Below, piece after piece: positions 44,233 to 54,604 of a stretch of DNA of 64,000 nt. Position 1 is the stretch's first letter; every line of letters starts with the position of its first letter. A program made the position numbers and the translations under genes. The DNA is taken from the NCBI GenBank assembly GCA_911728435.2, contig OU452202.1, forward strand, positions 14,239,135-14,303,134, given 5' to 3'. This DNA comes from Apoderus coryli. Taxonomy: Eukaryota > Arthropoda > Insecta > Coleoptera > Attelabidae. Under the pieces are notes generated by a model, which worked only from the letters and a program-made list of their open reading frames with translations, was not told where the DNA came from and made no database searches.

Positions 44233-47196
44233 TCAGTCGACAAGATCGTAATAATATTTTCTCGGAACCGAAAGAAACCACCTCCCGACATGCCTCCTAA
44301 ACATAGTTTTACTATTTATCTTTTTCATATATTCAGGGAGAGTATTAAAAAGGCGCGGAGCCAAGTAAGAATAAGATTTTTGACCAATTGTTTTCGATGC
44401 CGTTTTAGATCTTATTTTTCCTTTTGCTTTGCTCCTAGTTTCAAAATAGTACTGTATATGTTGCAGTTGGTGTTTGTTTTCGTACTGCATTACTAAGATG
44501 CGGTAACAAAACATTTGTCTTATGTCGAATAACTTGGACTCCCTATATAAGTTTTCAGACGAATAAAAACGATTTTTTCCCATAATAATTCTAATAAACC
44601 CTTTCTGAATTATTTCTAGTGGTCTCATATGTGCCCGATACGCTGTTCCCCACCCAACTATGCCATACTGAAGAATAGATTCAACTAAAGCATAATACAT
44701 AATTTTCAAATGTTTTTGTCCTATACCTTTTAGTACTCTAAATTTAAATAATATGCCCCGTAATTTCCTAATTAATGTCTGTATATGTATATTCCATTTT
44801 AAGTGTTTGTCTATTTCGATACCTAAATATTTTATGGAGTCTGTGGATGCTATGTTAAAATTATTATGTTGTGATTTGATAACGAGTTGGTTAAAAGGTG
44901 CTGATTTTATTTTATTGCAACTGAAAGATATGAATTTGGTTTTTGTAAAATTTATGGTGAGCTTCATTTCATCGAACCAACGTTTTAGAGTTTCTAATTC
45001 TTTTTCAGCAGTGTCTTTGAGACTGTCCCAGTCATTTCCTGTAAACTGGATTACGGTGTCGTCCGCGAATGAGGAAATATTTCCGCTTATTTGTACATTA
45101 AATAATCCATTTAGGTATAAAGAAAAAAGAAGGGGACCCAAAACCGTACCTTGTGGCACTCCGTATTCCACCACCCTCCTATTACTTACAATATTATCTA
45201 TTTTGACACACTGAGTTCTCTCCTTTAAATACGTCCTGAAAAGTTTTAGAGCAGTACCTCTGAATCCGAGGTCTTCGAGCACATCTAGTAGTATATTGTG
45301 ACTCACGGTATCGAAGGCTTTGGCCAAGTCTAAGAAGACGCAAAGCGTTGGTTCATTTCTATCTAATTTTTCATAAATGTTGTTGACTAAATACACAATA
45401 GCGTCATTTGTTGATATTCCCTCTCGAAAACCAAACTGTTTTTCGGATAATAGAATATATTTATTAATGTACGAGTTTATTCTTAATTTAATAATTTTTT
45501 CAATAATCTTGGCTACATTTGAAATCAGTGATAAAGGCCTATAGTTCGAAATCATTTTATGGTCTCCGCTTTTGTATAAAGGCTTAATAATTCCGATTTT
45601 TAATATTTTTGGAAACTCTCCGGTTTCCAAAATTTTATTTACTATAAAACACAATGGTTCTGTTATATAGGGAGCAATAATTTTTAGTGTTTCCGCAGTT
45701 AAATCATCATGTCCTGGACACTTACCTGATTTTAGGCTATTTATTATTTTAAATACCTCATTTGTATCCGTTGGATAGAAAAATATGTTGCAATTTACAT
45801 GGGTTCGTTTTATATGTTCTATGTTTAAATTAGGTAAATTTTGCGCCATATTCTTCCCCAAATCAGTAAAATATTTGTTAAACCTATCAGCCATTTCTTT
45901 ATTTTCTGTTATGCTTTCCCCGTTACAGATTATTTCCTTTATATTAGTGCCTTCCTTTTCTTTCCCCGTAAAATTATTTATAGTTTTCCATAATTGTCGC
46001 GAAGAATTTTTATTTTTTTCTAATTCATTTTTATAGTAATTTTGTTTAGTTACCCTTATTAGCTTTTCCAACCTTTTCTTATATACAAAATATCTATTTT
46101 TTATTTCAAGGGAATCAGGGTTTTTTAAATATTGTTTGTATAATATTTGCTTTTGCTCTACAGAACTCATTAAAGCTTGGGAAATCCAAGGGTTTCTTTT
46201 TTTATGTTTATTTTTATATGTTTGTACGTTTGTAGATTTATTTACAATGTGTTTTAGTTTGTTTATGAAAATTTCACAAGCCATATCTGTGTCATTTGTA
46301 GTATATATGCCATCCCAGTTTTCTGATTTGATTAAATTCACAATTTTTTTGTTATCCAATTTGCTAATTTTGACACATGAGGAATTATTTGTATTTTTGT
46401 TTATATTTAGATCTATAGTAGCTGCAATTGGAAAATGATCTGTAATTTGATATTGTATTATATATGAGTTTTTGTTTAATTCATTATTGTTTTTTATAAA
46501 AATATGATCAATACACGTTTTCGAGTTTTCATGCACCCTGGTAAAATCATTTATTAACGCGGTATATCCATATTCACTAAGTGTATTTAAATAGACCTGT
46601 GCTTGTTCTTTATTTGATTTTATATTTATATTCAAATCCCCTATTAAAATGCAAATATCATTTTGTTTATGTGTATATCGTTCAAAAAATTGTTTTAAAT
46701 CATTATTAAATAATTCAATGTTTGTATCTGGAGACCTATATATTGCATTTATAATAATATTATTTGCTTTTTTTTTAATTTTTAACGTGATAATTTGAAT
46801 ATTTTGCCCTATATTGACAATATCAAAATTATACGAAGATGTGTTTGATTTTTTAATATACACAATAACTCCATCATTTTTATTTATACTACCCCCGTTA
46901 TAGATTATATCATATCCATCAATTTTAAAACAATTGGTGTCATATATCTTCCAAGTTTCTGTAAATACAATCACATCAAAGAGGTGCCCGCTCTGCTCCA
47001 AAAACATCACAGTCTCATCAAAATTTTTTGTTATACTTCTTATATTCATATGTACTATGGAAAATTTCTTTGAAATATCGTGTTCTAAAGTCATAATATC
47101 CTTAACATCACCGACTAATATGGTGTTATGTTCAGATACTGAGAAATCCCTAACAAATTGATCCATTATTCTAGCCCTACTCCGCTTTTCCCACAC
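44233..47196 (-). CDS. LINE ORF2: endonuclease and reverse transcriptase
   Basis: 987 residues, no internal stop. The N-terminal apurinic-type endonuclease has IVHMNIRS (Asn51), FTETW (Glu80), AIYRSP, LIGDLNI (Asp187, Asn189), CIDHIF (Asp230) and ITDHFPI (Asp253-His254), all expected catalytic positions. A linker follows to about 480. The reverse transcriptase has NYRPLSLIS (551-559), CVFLDLAKAFDTVSH (Asp623), GVPQGTVLGPLLFSLYLNGL (679-698) and SSFADDTVIQF (FADD 710-713). The C-terminal thumb/tail contains KYLGIEIDKHLKWN and SYLAPRLFNTLP. The protein would nick target DNA and copy its RNA by target-primed reverse transcription. Start taken as the first ATG of the frame; a later Met is possible. 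It ends TGA, leaving about 430 bp of 3' UTR. Confidence 0.93.
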   Translation of the reverse strand: MWEKRSRARIMDQFVRDFSVSEHNTILVGDVKDIMTLEHDISKKFSIVHMNIRSITKNFDETVMFLEQSGHLFDVIVFTETWKIYDTNCFKIDGYDIIYNGGSINKNDGVIVYIKKSNTSSYNFDIVNIGQNIQIITLKIKKKANNIIINAIYRSPDTNIELFNNDLKQFFERYTHKQNDICILIGDLNINIKSNKEQAQVYLNTLSEYGYTALINDFTRVHENSKTCIDHIFIKNNNELNKNSYIIQYQITDHFPIAATIDLNINKNTNNSSCVKISKLDNKKIVNLIKSENWDGIYTTNDTDMACEIFINKLKHIVNKSTNVQTYKNKHKKRNPWISQALMSSVEQKQILYKQYLKNPDSLEIKNRYFVYKKRLEKLIRVTKQNYYKNELEKNKNSSRQLWKTINNFTGKEKEGTNIKEIICNGESITENKEMADRFNKYFTDLGKNMAQNLPNLNIEHIKRTHVNCNIFFYPTDTNEVFKIINSLKSGKCPGHDDLTAETLKIIAPYITEPLCFIVNKILETGEFPKILKIGIIKPLYKSGDHKMISNYRPLSLISNVAKIIEKIIKLRINSYINKYILLSEKQFGFREGISTNDAIVYLVNNIYEKLDRNEPTLCVFLDLAKAFDTVSHNILLDVLEDLGFRGTALKLFRTYLKERTQCVKIDNIVSNRRVVEYGVPQGTVLGPLLFSLYLNGLFNVQISGNISSFADDTVIQFTGNDWDSLKDTAEKELETLKRWFDEMKLTINFTKTKFISFSCNKIKSAPFNQLVIKSQHNNFNIASTDSIKYLGIEIDKHLKWNIHIQTLIRKLRGILFKFRVLKGIGQKHLKIMYYALVESILQYGIVGWGTAYRAHMRPLEIIQKGFIRIIMGKNRFYSSENLYRESKLFDIRQMFCYRILVMQYENKHQLQHIQYYFETRSKAKGKIRSKTASKTIGQKSYSYLAPRLFNTLPEYMKKINSKTMFRRHVGRWFLSVPRKYYYDLVD

Positions 47197-47342
47197 ACCT
47201 CCCCGTACAAATAAACAATATTTTAAATAGTTATCAAAAACTTAATAAATAATAGTAATAAATAATAGTAATAACAAAAAATATATACTAATAGTAGTAG
47301 TACCAAGTAAATAACCTTCTGTTACTAGCAATAACTTTTTCC

Positions 47343-48146
47343 TTATTTCGTACTTCCTTTTCTTGTCTTTCTAGAACCTTTAGGACTAACCTTTTTAATA
47401 GTGACCTTTCCTTTAATTCTTGTTTGAGGGTTGTAGTCATTGACTGAATTTTCTTTTTGTGATGCTGGCAGTTTTGAAGCGTCTCCTTCATCCGTATTTA
47501 CATCGACATTTGTATATTCGTCTTCTTCACTTGAATTGGCTTCTTCTAATTGCTCGCAAGTATATAATTTTCCCTCAATTTCCAATCTGGTACCTCTCAG
47601 TCTTGCCTGCTTATTCGTTCTTTTAGCATGTTTTAAATGTTTTACCAATATTCCCTGTATTTTACGGTCATGCGGACACAAATCATTTGCTACCGTAATG
47701 CCGGATCCCTTTAATTTCGTTACGTTTTTGAATATTAACTGTTTGGTCAAGCCAGAGATAAACTCAATTAGGAGACCTTTTTGATTTTCATTCTTACCAA
47801 TAATATTAAATCTGTTTATGTCATTGATGGTGACGTTAACTGACAAAAGATCTTTCAGTTTATCCAAAGCCGCTTTTATTGATGTTTCTGATTGCAACCC
47901 AAATACTATAATATTATTGCGCCTTTTGAACCTTTCGAATTTCAGGTCTCTTTCTTCAAGATACTTTATTTTCTTTTCTGCGTCTGCTAGTCTTGATCCA
48001 AGTTGGAAGCCCAATTTATTTATCTCTGCAGATATTCTCTCTGACTGTTCATTACACAGTCTCTGCGAATGAGCTGTTAGTAGTTTGTATAATTCGTTGG
48101 AAGTTAATTCTTTCCCTGATTGACTCATTTCATTTGTGTCTTCCAT
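47343..48146 (-). CDS. LINE ORF1: nucleic-acid-binding protein
   Basis: 267 residues. The N-terminal part (about 10-75) is predicted coiled coil (EINKLGFQLGSRLADAEKKI). Then comes an RRM-like region starting RRNNIIVFGL, a basic stretch (LVKHLKHAKRTNKQARLRG), an acidic segment (ANSSEEDEYTNVDVNTDEGD) and a Lys/Arg-rich tail (KVTIKKVSPKGSRKTRKGST). This layout fits LINE ORF1 proteins that coat the element RNA; no CCHC knuckle is present. ORF2 starts 146 bp downstream in a different frame. No stop or shift. Confidence 0.8.
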   Translation of the reverse strand: MEDTNEMSQSGKELTSNELYKLLTAHSQRLCNEQSERISAEINKLGFQLGSRLADAEKKIKYLEERDLKFERFKRRNNIIVFGLQSETSIKAALDKLKDLLSVNVTINDINRFNIIGKNENQKGLLIEFISGLTKQLIFKNVTKLKGSGITVANDLCPHDRKIQGILVKHLKHAKRTNKQARLRGTRLEIEGKLYTCEQLEEANSSEEDEYTNVDVNTDEGDASKLPASQKENSVNDYNPQTRIKGKVTIKKVSPKGSRKTRKGSTK

Positions 48147-48249
48147 ACAAAAATCACCAAACAGACCCCGTAGTTTTCTATGTGTTGGATCTTTTAATCA
48201 CTATATAGGTACTTTATTTTGATAAAATTGTATCTTTTTACTTGGTACC

Positions 48250-48870
48250 ATTTGTTATAAAAAAAAATGCCGACACGATAAGAATACTAAACTTTTATAG
48301 TTTATGGATCAAAAACTGTTTCTAATTATTATCGTTAATTAATTGGCTACACTATTGAAATTTTGTCTGAATTAGAAACACTTATTTAAGAACATATGTC
48401 TTCAATTTCACTAAAAAATTTTAACTGGAACTCAACATTTTAGTGACTTTAACAAGAGCGTGTAAAATTTGCGTGTGTACTCGTCTGTGTCTATTTCTAT
48501 TATTATTATGACTATTATAAAAGCGCGCAAAGAACATTTGGAAACATTGAAGATGCTTTTCCCCTTTTTTGTATATTCGAATAATGTTACATGGAATGTC
48601 CATCATCAATCTTCAGAGAATAAAACTGTATAACGCGTAAGGTACATTTTTACATCGGCTTTAGTAAAGCTTTAAGGAAACCGAATATTTGATTTACATA
48701 ACTAGGTCACATTTCCATATGGAAAGTTCTTTAAGTTATCGCCAAAGAATTTTTTAAAACTATATTTTCTCCATAGACTAACTTTTTTTTTTTAATCTTG
48801 AATACCTCATTAGGAATCTATAAATTTTCAACCTATTATCTCGGATAAAGAACTTTTGGAACCTAACCTA
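48250..48870. other. Flank of the LINE, possibly its 5' UTR
   Basis: AT-rich, no coding potential. The LINE's 5' UTR may extend into it, but no second copy in this window allows the border to be set. Confidence 0.35.
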
Positions 48871-48924
48871 AGTTATGGTACATCGTTTAAGTTATATTAA
48901 TAATCATATTAAAGAACACAATAA

Positions 48925-49687
48925 GGGTAGTGCAGCAGTATATACTTATTACGTTGGCATGAAGGTTGGTATCGACAAAATTGCGATTGTCCATATTAAG
49001 AAAAATTTGAACTCCGGGGGTACGTACACGTACCTGGGCGTGGCTCAAAGCCACATACAAGATTCCACCCGGGTGAAACAGGCCCTTCGCAGTCAGTGTG
49101 TGCGGCAGCTCCGACAAATCAGAGTTTTCGGGAACGAATAAAGTCGCAGCACCAAAATGCTCTGAGTTCCAGTCTCCCTTTACTCTCTGGGGTGTTAAAA
49201 TACACCATAGCAGAGCTGCGCGAACTTGACGTGAAGACGCGAAAGATTAATACCGAAGTCATCATCCTAAGGCATCCGTTCCAAGGCTTTACCTCCCACG
49301 ATACCGAGGGGGCCGAGGAATCTTCAGTTTGGAGTGTATGCATGGCAGAGTGGTCCTGGGCGCAGTCTACGAGGTAATTAGTGGTAGAGATCCGTATCTC
49401 CGAATGGTACTAGATCACGAGCCTGCGGAGATTAAAGCGTTTCTTCTTTCGGTACAACGAGTGTCAAATGAACTCTCCTTGATACTTGACGACCAGCGAG
49501 CGCGTGAAGGCTCAATCACTGAGTTAGATCGCGCAAACCGAAAGGCCCGTATGAAGGAAGCAGAGGTCGGCAGGCTTTTTAACCTTCATAAGCACAAGTC
49601 CCTTCATGGTGTCTTCTATAATACCATTGAGGACATGGGTTTGTCGAAGCCGCTGACCTTCTCCTTTCTAAGATCCGATCGAAATTA
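48925..49687 (+). pseudogene. R4/Dong-like LINE fragment, C-terminal part
   Basis: Across frameshifts the plus strand reads TYTYLGVAQSHIQDSTRVKQ, LRSQCVRQLRQI, GVLKYTIAELRELDVKTRKI, LECMHGRVVLGAVYEVISGR, NELSLILDDQRAREGSITEL, LFNLHKHKSLHGVFYNTIED, LSKPLTFSFLRS. The order (YLGV, then a thumb with ELDVKTRKI, then LHGVFY) is what I recall from R4/Dong-type LINEs with a restriction-like endonuclease at the C-terminus, which is missing here. It stops abruptly at 49687 against another LINE piece. Confidence 0.6.
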
Positions 49688-50062
49688 AGGAAGCAAGATT
49701 GCTTCCCTGAGGAGCACCACTTGTAGCAGGGAACTGACGAGATCTAAATATTGGACGAACTGGCTCTTGTCGGAGAGATATGAATAAAAAAGTCACCCAT
49801 CTATCACCAAAACCAATCTTGTACATTTTGAATTTTATTATGTTATGATCCAAACCATCAAAAGCCTTTGAAAAGTCGGTAAAAATGGTGTCAACCTGTT
49901 TGCCCTGACCAAGAGCTGGAATTGTGGTTTGTAGAAATTCCACCAAGTTTGTTACGGTTCAAGGCATAAACGTTCTTCTATAATTAATGATGATACGTTT
50001 TTTTATTTGGTGAAATATTTTGTCTAGAAGTATCATTTTGAGAAGTTAGAGATGATTATTAA
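49688..50062 (-). pseudogene. LINE reverse transcriptase fragment
   Basis: Minus strand reads NLVEFLQTTIPALGQGKQVD, FSKAFDGLDHNIIKFKMYKI and TSGAPQGSNLASLI. Same family as the inverted LINE at 39.9-42 kb. It ends about 50 bp before the receptor exon's splice acceptor. Confidence 0.75.
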
Positions 50063-50113
50063 GATATATAATAGATACTGTAGTAAAAACAATTAATAGT
50101 TTTTTTGTTTCAG

Positions 50114-50436
50114 GCTGAGGCACGGACCTGATATCCGCAATGATATTATGAAACTTGCAGTCATACGTGGACAATGAATTATAACGAGTCATTGGATGTC
50201 ACCAGCAACATTCCAACATCAAATACCATTTTAAATTTCACTGATGCGACGCTTCTTGTTAACAGTTCGGCTAAATATGTCAATGAATCCATTGATTACA
50301 TACCATATAGCGAGCGACCGGAAACCTATGTGGTGCCGGTGCTGTTTTTCCTGATTTTCGTGATTGGAGTACTCGGCAATGGGACATTAGTCGTGATATT
50401 TTTGCGACACAGAAATATGCGAAATGTACCAAACAC
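50114..50436 (+). CDS. CCHamide-type neuropeptide GPCR, first coding exon
   Basis: Exon starts after a TTTTTTGTTTCAG acceptor; coding begins at ATG 50174 and runs 263 nt to a GTAAGT donor at 50437, phase 2 (AC|g). The 88 residues comprise an extracellular N-terminus with four N-glycosylation sequons (N4, N21, N30, N37), then RPETYVVPVLFFLIFVIGVL with the TM1 GNGT motif (about residues 52-77) and RHRNMRNVPNT of intracellular loop 1. RPETY..PVLF and RNMRNVPNT are the signature I know from insect CCHamide receptors, relatives of vertebrate bombesin receptor 3. CCHa1-R versus CCHa2-R cannot be decided. TM2-7 were not found to the window end, so the next intron exceeds 13.5 kb or the gene is truncated. 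Confidence 0.85.
50140..50177 (+). promoter_or_regulatory. Two upstream ORFs before the receptor start
   Basis: uORF1 ATG ATA TTA TGA at 50140-50151. uORF2 starts at 50148 (MKLAVIRGQ) and its TGA (50175-50177) overlaps the main ATG (50174) as ATGA. If this exon carries the 5' UTR as read, translation of the receptor must occur by leaky scanning or reinitiation. Confidence 0.5.
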
Positions 50437-51395
50437 GTAAGTTAATTACTGTTTAATTGGAGGTTGTATATAGCTTTTAATTTATTTCCACATTAAATGT
50501 GTGGCGCTACGCATGTTGTGTGATGTTTTAGGTTGTTGATTTTTATTTTATTGAATTGTTTTTAGTGCTCTTGAAATAATTAGATAACATAAAAATCAAT
50601 AGAAAGCTAATGATGCGCCCGTACGTTAATAGTACATAAGTATCAAGGGCGGGAAAACATTCATTGCAGCCCGCCGCTGTATAGACGTTGCATAGAAATG
50701 TTCAAAGTCATTTATATTCAAAAAAAGCTTCTTCTAGCGTTATGAAACAAGTGAACATTTTTGATTTACAAAAGTCTCAAATTTATTATCCTTCTCAGAA
50801 AAAGTAAAAAAAAGCGCACAAAAATAAGTTGGGACAAAATTTGTTCTACCTGACATTTTCCTAACCATGGAATATTATATTTTTTAATAATCCTACAAAG
50901 ATACGTAAGTGTGTCAAATTTAGTCAGTGTTTTACAATGACAAGAATAAACCCCGATCATGTGATTACATAAGAAAATTTCGGAATCATTTGTTATGTAC
51001 TGTAACTTTTATGACTTAATTTCTAAGCGAAACATGATTACTAGCAGGATAAATTTATCCTTCAGGCACACCATGATTAACACATTAAGGATAGTGGTGA
51101 TTTTCGATTAAGATTCTATTATACCAGATACATTCACATACCTTTCAGATAATTGAGTTTTTTTTTCTGCTCGTTACATAATTGGTTCTCTCGTGTTTAA
51201 TGTAACTCATTTTTCTTCTATTCTACACTTATACATATAACTTCTCTGTTGTGTTTCATCACGAATACCCTTGGTTGGTTTTGTTGCCTCATAAATTAAT
51301 GAACGTCCTAAATTTTGGGATCATCTAAGTTTACAAGTTATCAAAAAGTTTCTTTTGTTACTTATAATTTTGTTTTGCGTCTATATTGTGCAAAT
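50437..51395 (+). other. Start of the putative receptor intron
   Basis: AT-rich after the GTAAGT donor. No exon-like TM segment found on the plus strand. Confidence 0.4.
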
Positions 51396-51404
51396 GTGAT
51401 CAAA

Positions 51405-51480
51405 CAAATAGAGTGGGAAATGATCATTCCATGCGAGTTTTACACTATACTTCTTCTACGACTGCAACTATTACCGCATA
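51405..51480 (-). repeat. Fragment of hairpin repeat R
   Basis: TGGGAAATGATCATTCCATG, CGAGTTTTACACTATACTTC and TTCTACGACTG match the start of unit R (28180-28230 and 28790-28830). Confidence 0.5.
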
Positions 51481-52140
51481 AAGCGGGATTAGTAATATTT
51501 TTATTTTTAGGATGTCAAACTGACGTTCCACAAATAACAACAAATATTTCGTATGAAATAATTATATGATTTTATTAATTATCACCATTTTAAAAAATTA
51601 ACACAATTAGAGATAAGACAATACAAAAATTGGAAACAGTACAGATGTTTTATTAGTTATTAATATTCAATGTAATATTGGGTTGTTATTAGTTATTAAA
51701 CACAATTTTTGGAGAATTTGAACCAGCATTTTTTAAAGATAGGTTGACATTGTTTTCTAAATTACTTGATATTGATGTCGATGGAAGTTTGATTGAAGAC
51801 TCTTCAATGTACCCTTCAGCTACCGCTGTTAAACGCCAGCCTCTGTGCCGTTTTAGTGTAGTTATATCTTCGCCACTATACCGCCCAAAATTGTTGCCGA
51901 AGGCCGATGTAAAGTTCAGGATTCTGTAGTTTTAGGAACGTAGCAATTTGCCATATTTGATAGAAAACATTAATTAGTATCGAGAAGTGGTATGAAATAT
52001 AGGGTGTGCTATTTAAAATAAGTAAGTGATTTAAAGAAATATGATTGATAAGAACAATAAAATATTTCTTTCAAACAACATACCCACTAAAAGTGGTATA
52101 CTACCAAAAATCCCACAGAATCATGCGATGTTGGTAAGAC
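51481..52140. other. Nothing recognised
   Basis: AT-rich intronic sequence; a small ORF at 51744-51929 has no recognisable content. Confidence 0.3.
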
Positions 52141-52145
52141 ACGAG

Positions 52146-52187
52146 ATGTACCTGAGGAAGGCGAATAAGCCGAAACGTTGTACGTAC
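52146..52187 (+). ncRNA. Hammerhead-like motif (Penelope-type)
   Basis: GTAC (5' strand of stem I), CTGAGGA (52152-52158), stem II GGC/GCC around GAATAA, GAAACGTT (52172-52179), then GTAC pairing with the first strand. All core positions match CTGANGA...GAAA; the ACGT stretch is self-complementary, as in dimeric minimal hammerheads. Confidence 0.55.
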
Positions 52188-52539
52188 TTTGACATGAAAT
52201 AAACATATTTCAAAAGGAAAAAAAAATTGTTTATAACCTTAATCCCAAGAAAGGAAAAGCATGATAAAATATTGTGAGCACCCTGTAGAATATTTACAAT
52301 TGGACTATACACTGACCAAATATATGTCCTCTTCACGTGTCATTTTAAAATGTCAAACAGTTTAGTTAAAAAAATGAACGCATATAAGTAATGATCCTAT
52401 TTTTTGCAGAAAACGCAAAAATTGGGCAAACGAGTAGATTTAGGCACAGGGATCATAACAATAACTTTACTTTATTTTATCCAAAGTGTTCAAAAAATCC
52501 AAAACATTTATCTTTGATATGTCACAATTTTCTGGGACA

Positions 52540-52740
52540 CCCGATATATTTAAAAACATTTTTGTTGCATGCTCCAGGTAGATATACATATAATTTCCTA
52601 AAAGTTTTATTCATGGGTTCGATAAAGATAATTTATGGCTACATTTTAAAATATTGTGAATCTATACAGGGTGTCCCAAATATAAGAAATTAACCATAGT
52701 TGTGTTTTTTTTAAATGGAATGCCCTGTATATATGTTTTA
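52540..52740 (-). repeat. Interspersed repeat D, inverted fragment
   Basis: Reverse complement of the 3' part of repeat D: TTCCTAAAAGTTTTATTCAT, GGGTTCGATAAA, GGGTGTCCCAAATATAAGAA and AACCATAGTTGTGTTTTTTT. Confidence 0.6.
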
Positions 52741-52899
52741 TAATAAATGTTTAAAATGATTGGACTCTACGCATATTTGTATTCTTTTCTTAAATCCTTC
52801 AACAACTTTAACCTGGTGTAACGCTGCTAAACGCTTCGGTCGGTCCTTCATCTCCTATAGCCCTATACCGAGCAAAAGCATCAAAAAATTGAAATTTTT

Positions 52900-53625
52900 T
52901 CCTTGTTAAAGATATAAATATCTATAGGAAAACTTTACTTTAACTTTAATTTTTTCATCATCAAATACAGGGTGGTCTACATGAAACTAAGAGATTCAAT
53001 TAAAAATTCGCCTAATATTATGAATTTGTGCATTTTCCACGAAAACGTCAAGTGTTATCGATAGGAAAGTAATATAATATTTGACAGATAATTACTTTGT
53101 GCATCTAATTATGACGTCATATACTGGGTGTTCTATTTGAAATGAACAAGTAATTTAGATCTAAACTTTACGTTCATATAACTTATATTTTTGGACACCA
53201 TGTATTTGGTATTGGGGGTTTTTTATATTTGGCGTAACAGGTGATGAGTGGAGATATTTATCAGCCCAGACTGGCTTAAAAAGAACAAACGAATAGGTGT
53301 GAATATTTTCATTCAATTTATGTTTATATTTTTATAAAAATTAAAATATTTAAAAAAATGTCAGGTTTAGGTGAGATGTACTTTAATGAAGGTTAGGTTT
53401 ATTTTGAACGGGGAATTTAAAAATATAGTCACATATAGGGTATTCCATTTAAAAAAACACAACTATGGTTCATTTCTCATATTTGGGACACCCTGTATAG
53501 ATTCACGATATTTTTGAAATGTAGCTATAAATCATTTTTATCGAACCAATGAATAAAACTTTTAGGAAATTAAATAGTTTAGCTACACTATTCCGTGTCG
53601 TATGGCGTGAATATCCCTGTATAAA
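52900..53625 (+). repeat. Interspersed repeat D, longest copy
   Basis: Same block order as 24590-25045, with an extra segment near 53010-53255 that contains CTGGGTGTTCTATTTGAAAT. Together with 52540-52740 it forms an inverted pair of about 200 bp around 52.8 kb. Confidence 0.6.
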
Positions 53626-54540
53626 AAATAAATCATTGTCCATTAGTTTGTCTATATTATGAGGGCTCGAGAAACGGTACGGGAATAATTTTGCCGACCG
53701 GGAAAATATTTCCCGTACTGGTATTTTTGTCGTTGCCCGGTAACAACTTAAAATACTGGAGTAACTGGTTTTGTGGCGTAAAAAACGCTTCTATAGAATA
53801 TCATTATTTTGTAATGATTTTAGAAAAACATAATTTTGGTACAACGGTACCAAAGGATAATAATAGCGGTAATAGTGGAGCCATACAAACTCCTTTAAAT
53901 TTTCATAAAATAGAAAATCCCTGCAATTCTTATTAAAATATTAATTAAAATAATGCATATTATTCTATCTAATATAGTTTCGCGCTCTTACTGATTCTAC
54001 ACGAGTACAATTTACACATAAACCAAAACTAAGTAAATAACGCATGTAGCGCTATAGAGCAGTTTGCCATAGAGCATTAACCAAGCTCTCATTCTCATGG
54101 CACATATATTTAAATTGAATTCCTAAGAACGAGCTTTGCAAAATTAATTATGATGGAATCGCTTAGAGGCAGTTAATAGACATCGAAATGACTCTATATC
54201 CATCACAATGTAAGTATACCTACTCCAATTAGAGACCGTACTTAAATTGACGCTCACAATAAATGTTGTTTTACATTAAATTAACCAATTGGTAATATTA
54301 ACGTTTTGTGAGAGGTTAGATATTGTAGTTGTCTAAATTTTATGTTTGAATGTTAACGTAGTTTAGACTTGTGCATTTTTCTTAGACCATTTATTATGGC
54401 TATTTGATACTTGGGGGGGGGGCCCTCACATAATACTATCATGATTTGAAAACATAAGAACTTTTTTTTTTAGTAATTGTATGAGCTAACATAATTTTCC
54501 GGTTTATACAGCATAATTAATCATAACTACGAGTATAACC
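53626..54540. other. Mostly unrecognised intronic sequence
   Basis: Near 53670-53740 a GGGAATAATTTTGCC...GGGAAAATATTTCCC stretch recalls the hairpins of other repeats. A G-run at 54412-54422 is present. Otherwise AT-rich and noncoding. Confidence 0.35.
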
Positions 54541-54583
54541 AAAGATTAATGTACACAATCACACAATGTGTACATTAATCTTT
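54541..54583. repeat. Perfect 17-bp hairpin
   Basis: AAAGATTAATGTACACA, a 9-nt loop, then its exact reverse complement. The palindrome at 35315-35336 has arms AAAGATTAATG, the same leading sequence. Confidence 0.7.
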
Positions 54584-54604
54584 GCTATAACCATAATTAA
54601 CTTA

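Larger units (their letters stand above)
43797..48240 (-). mobile_element. Near-complete two-ORF LINE
   Basis: 3' end at about 43797-43832 with a TTATTATTA-type microsatellite tail preceded by AAATAAAC. ORF2 is at 44233-47196 and ORF1 at 47343-48146. The 5' boundary is not visible; 48240 is a minimum guess. Both ORFs are open over full domain length, so the copy is recent. Clade: CR1/Jockey-superfamily-like by RT motifs, not resolved further. Confidence 0.85.

Noticed and set aside
44753..46438. Several plus-strand ORFs of 80-150 codons
   Set aside because: Antisense shadows of LINE ORF2; the minus strand has the catalytic motifs.
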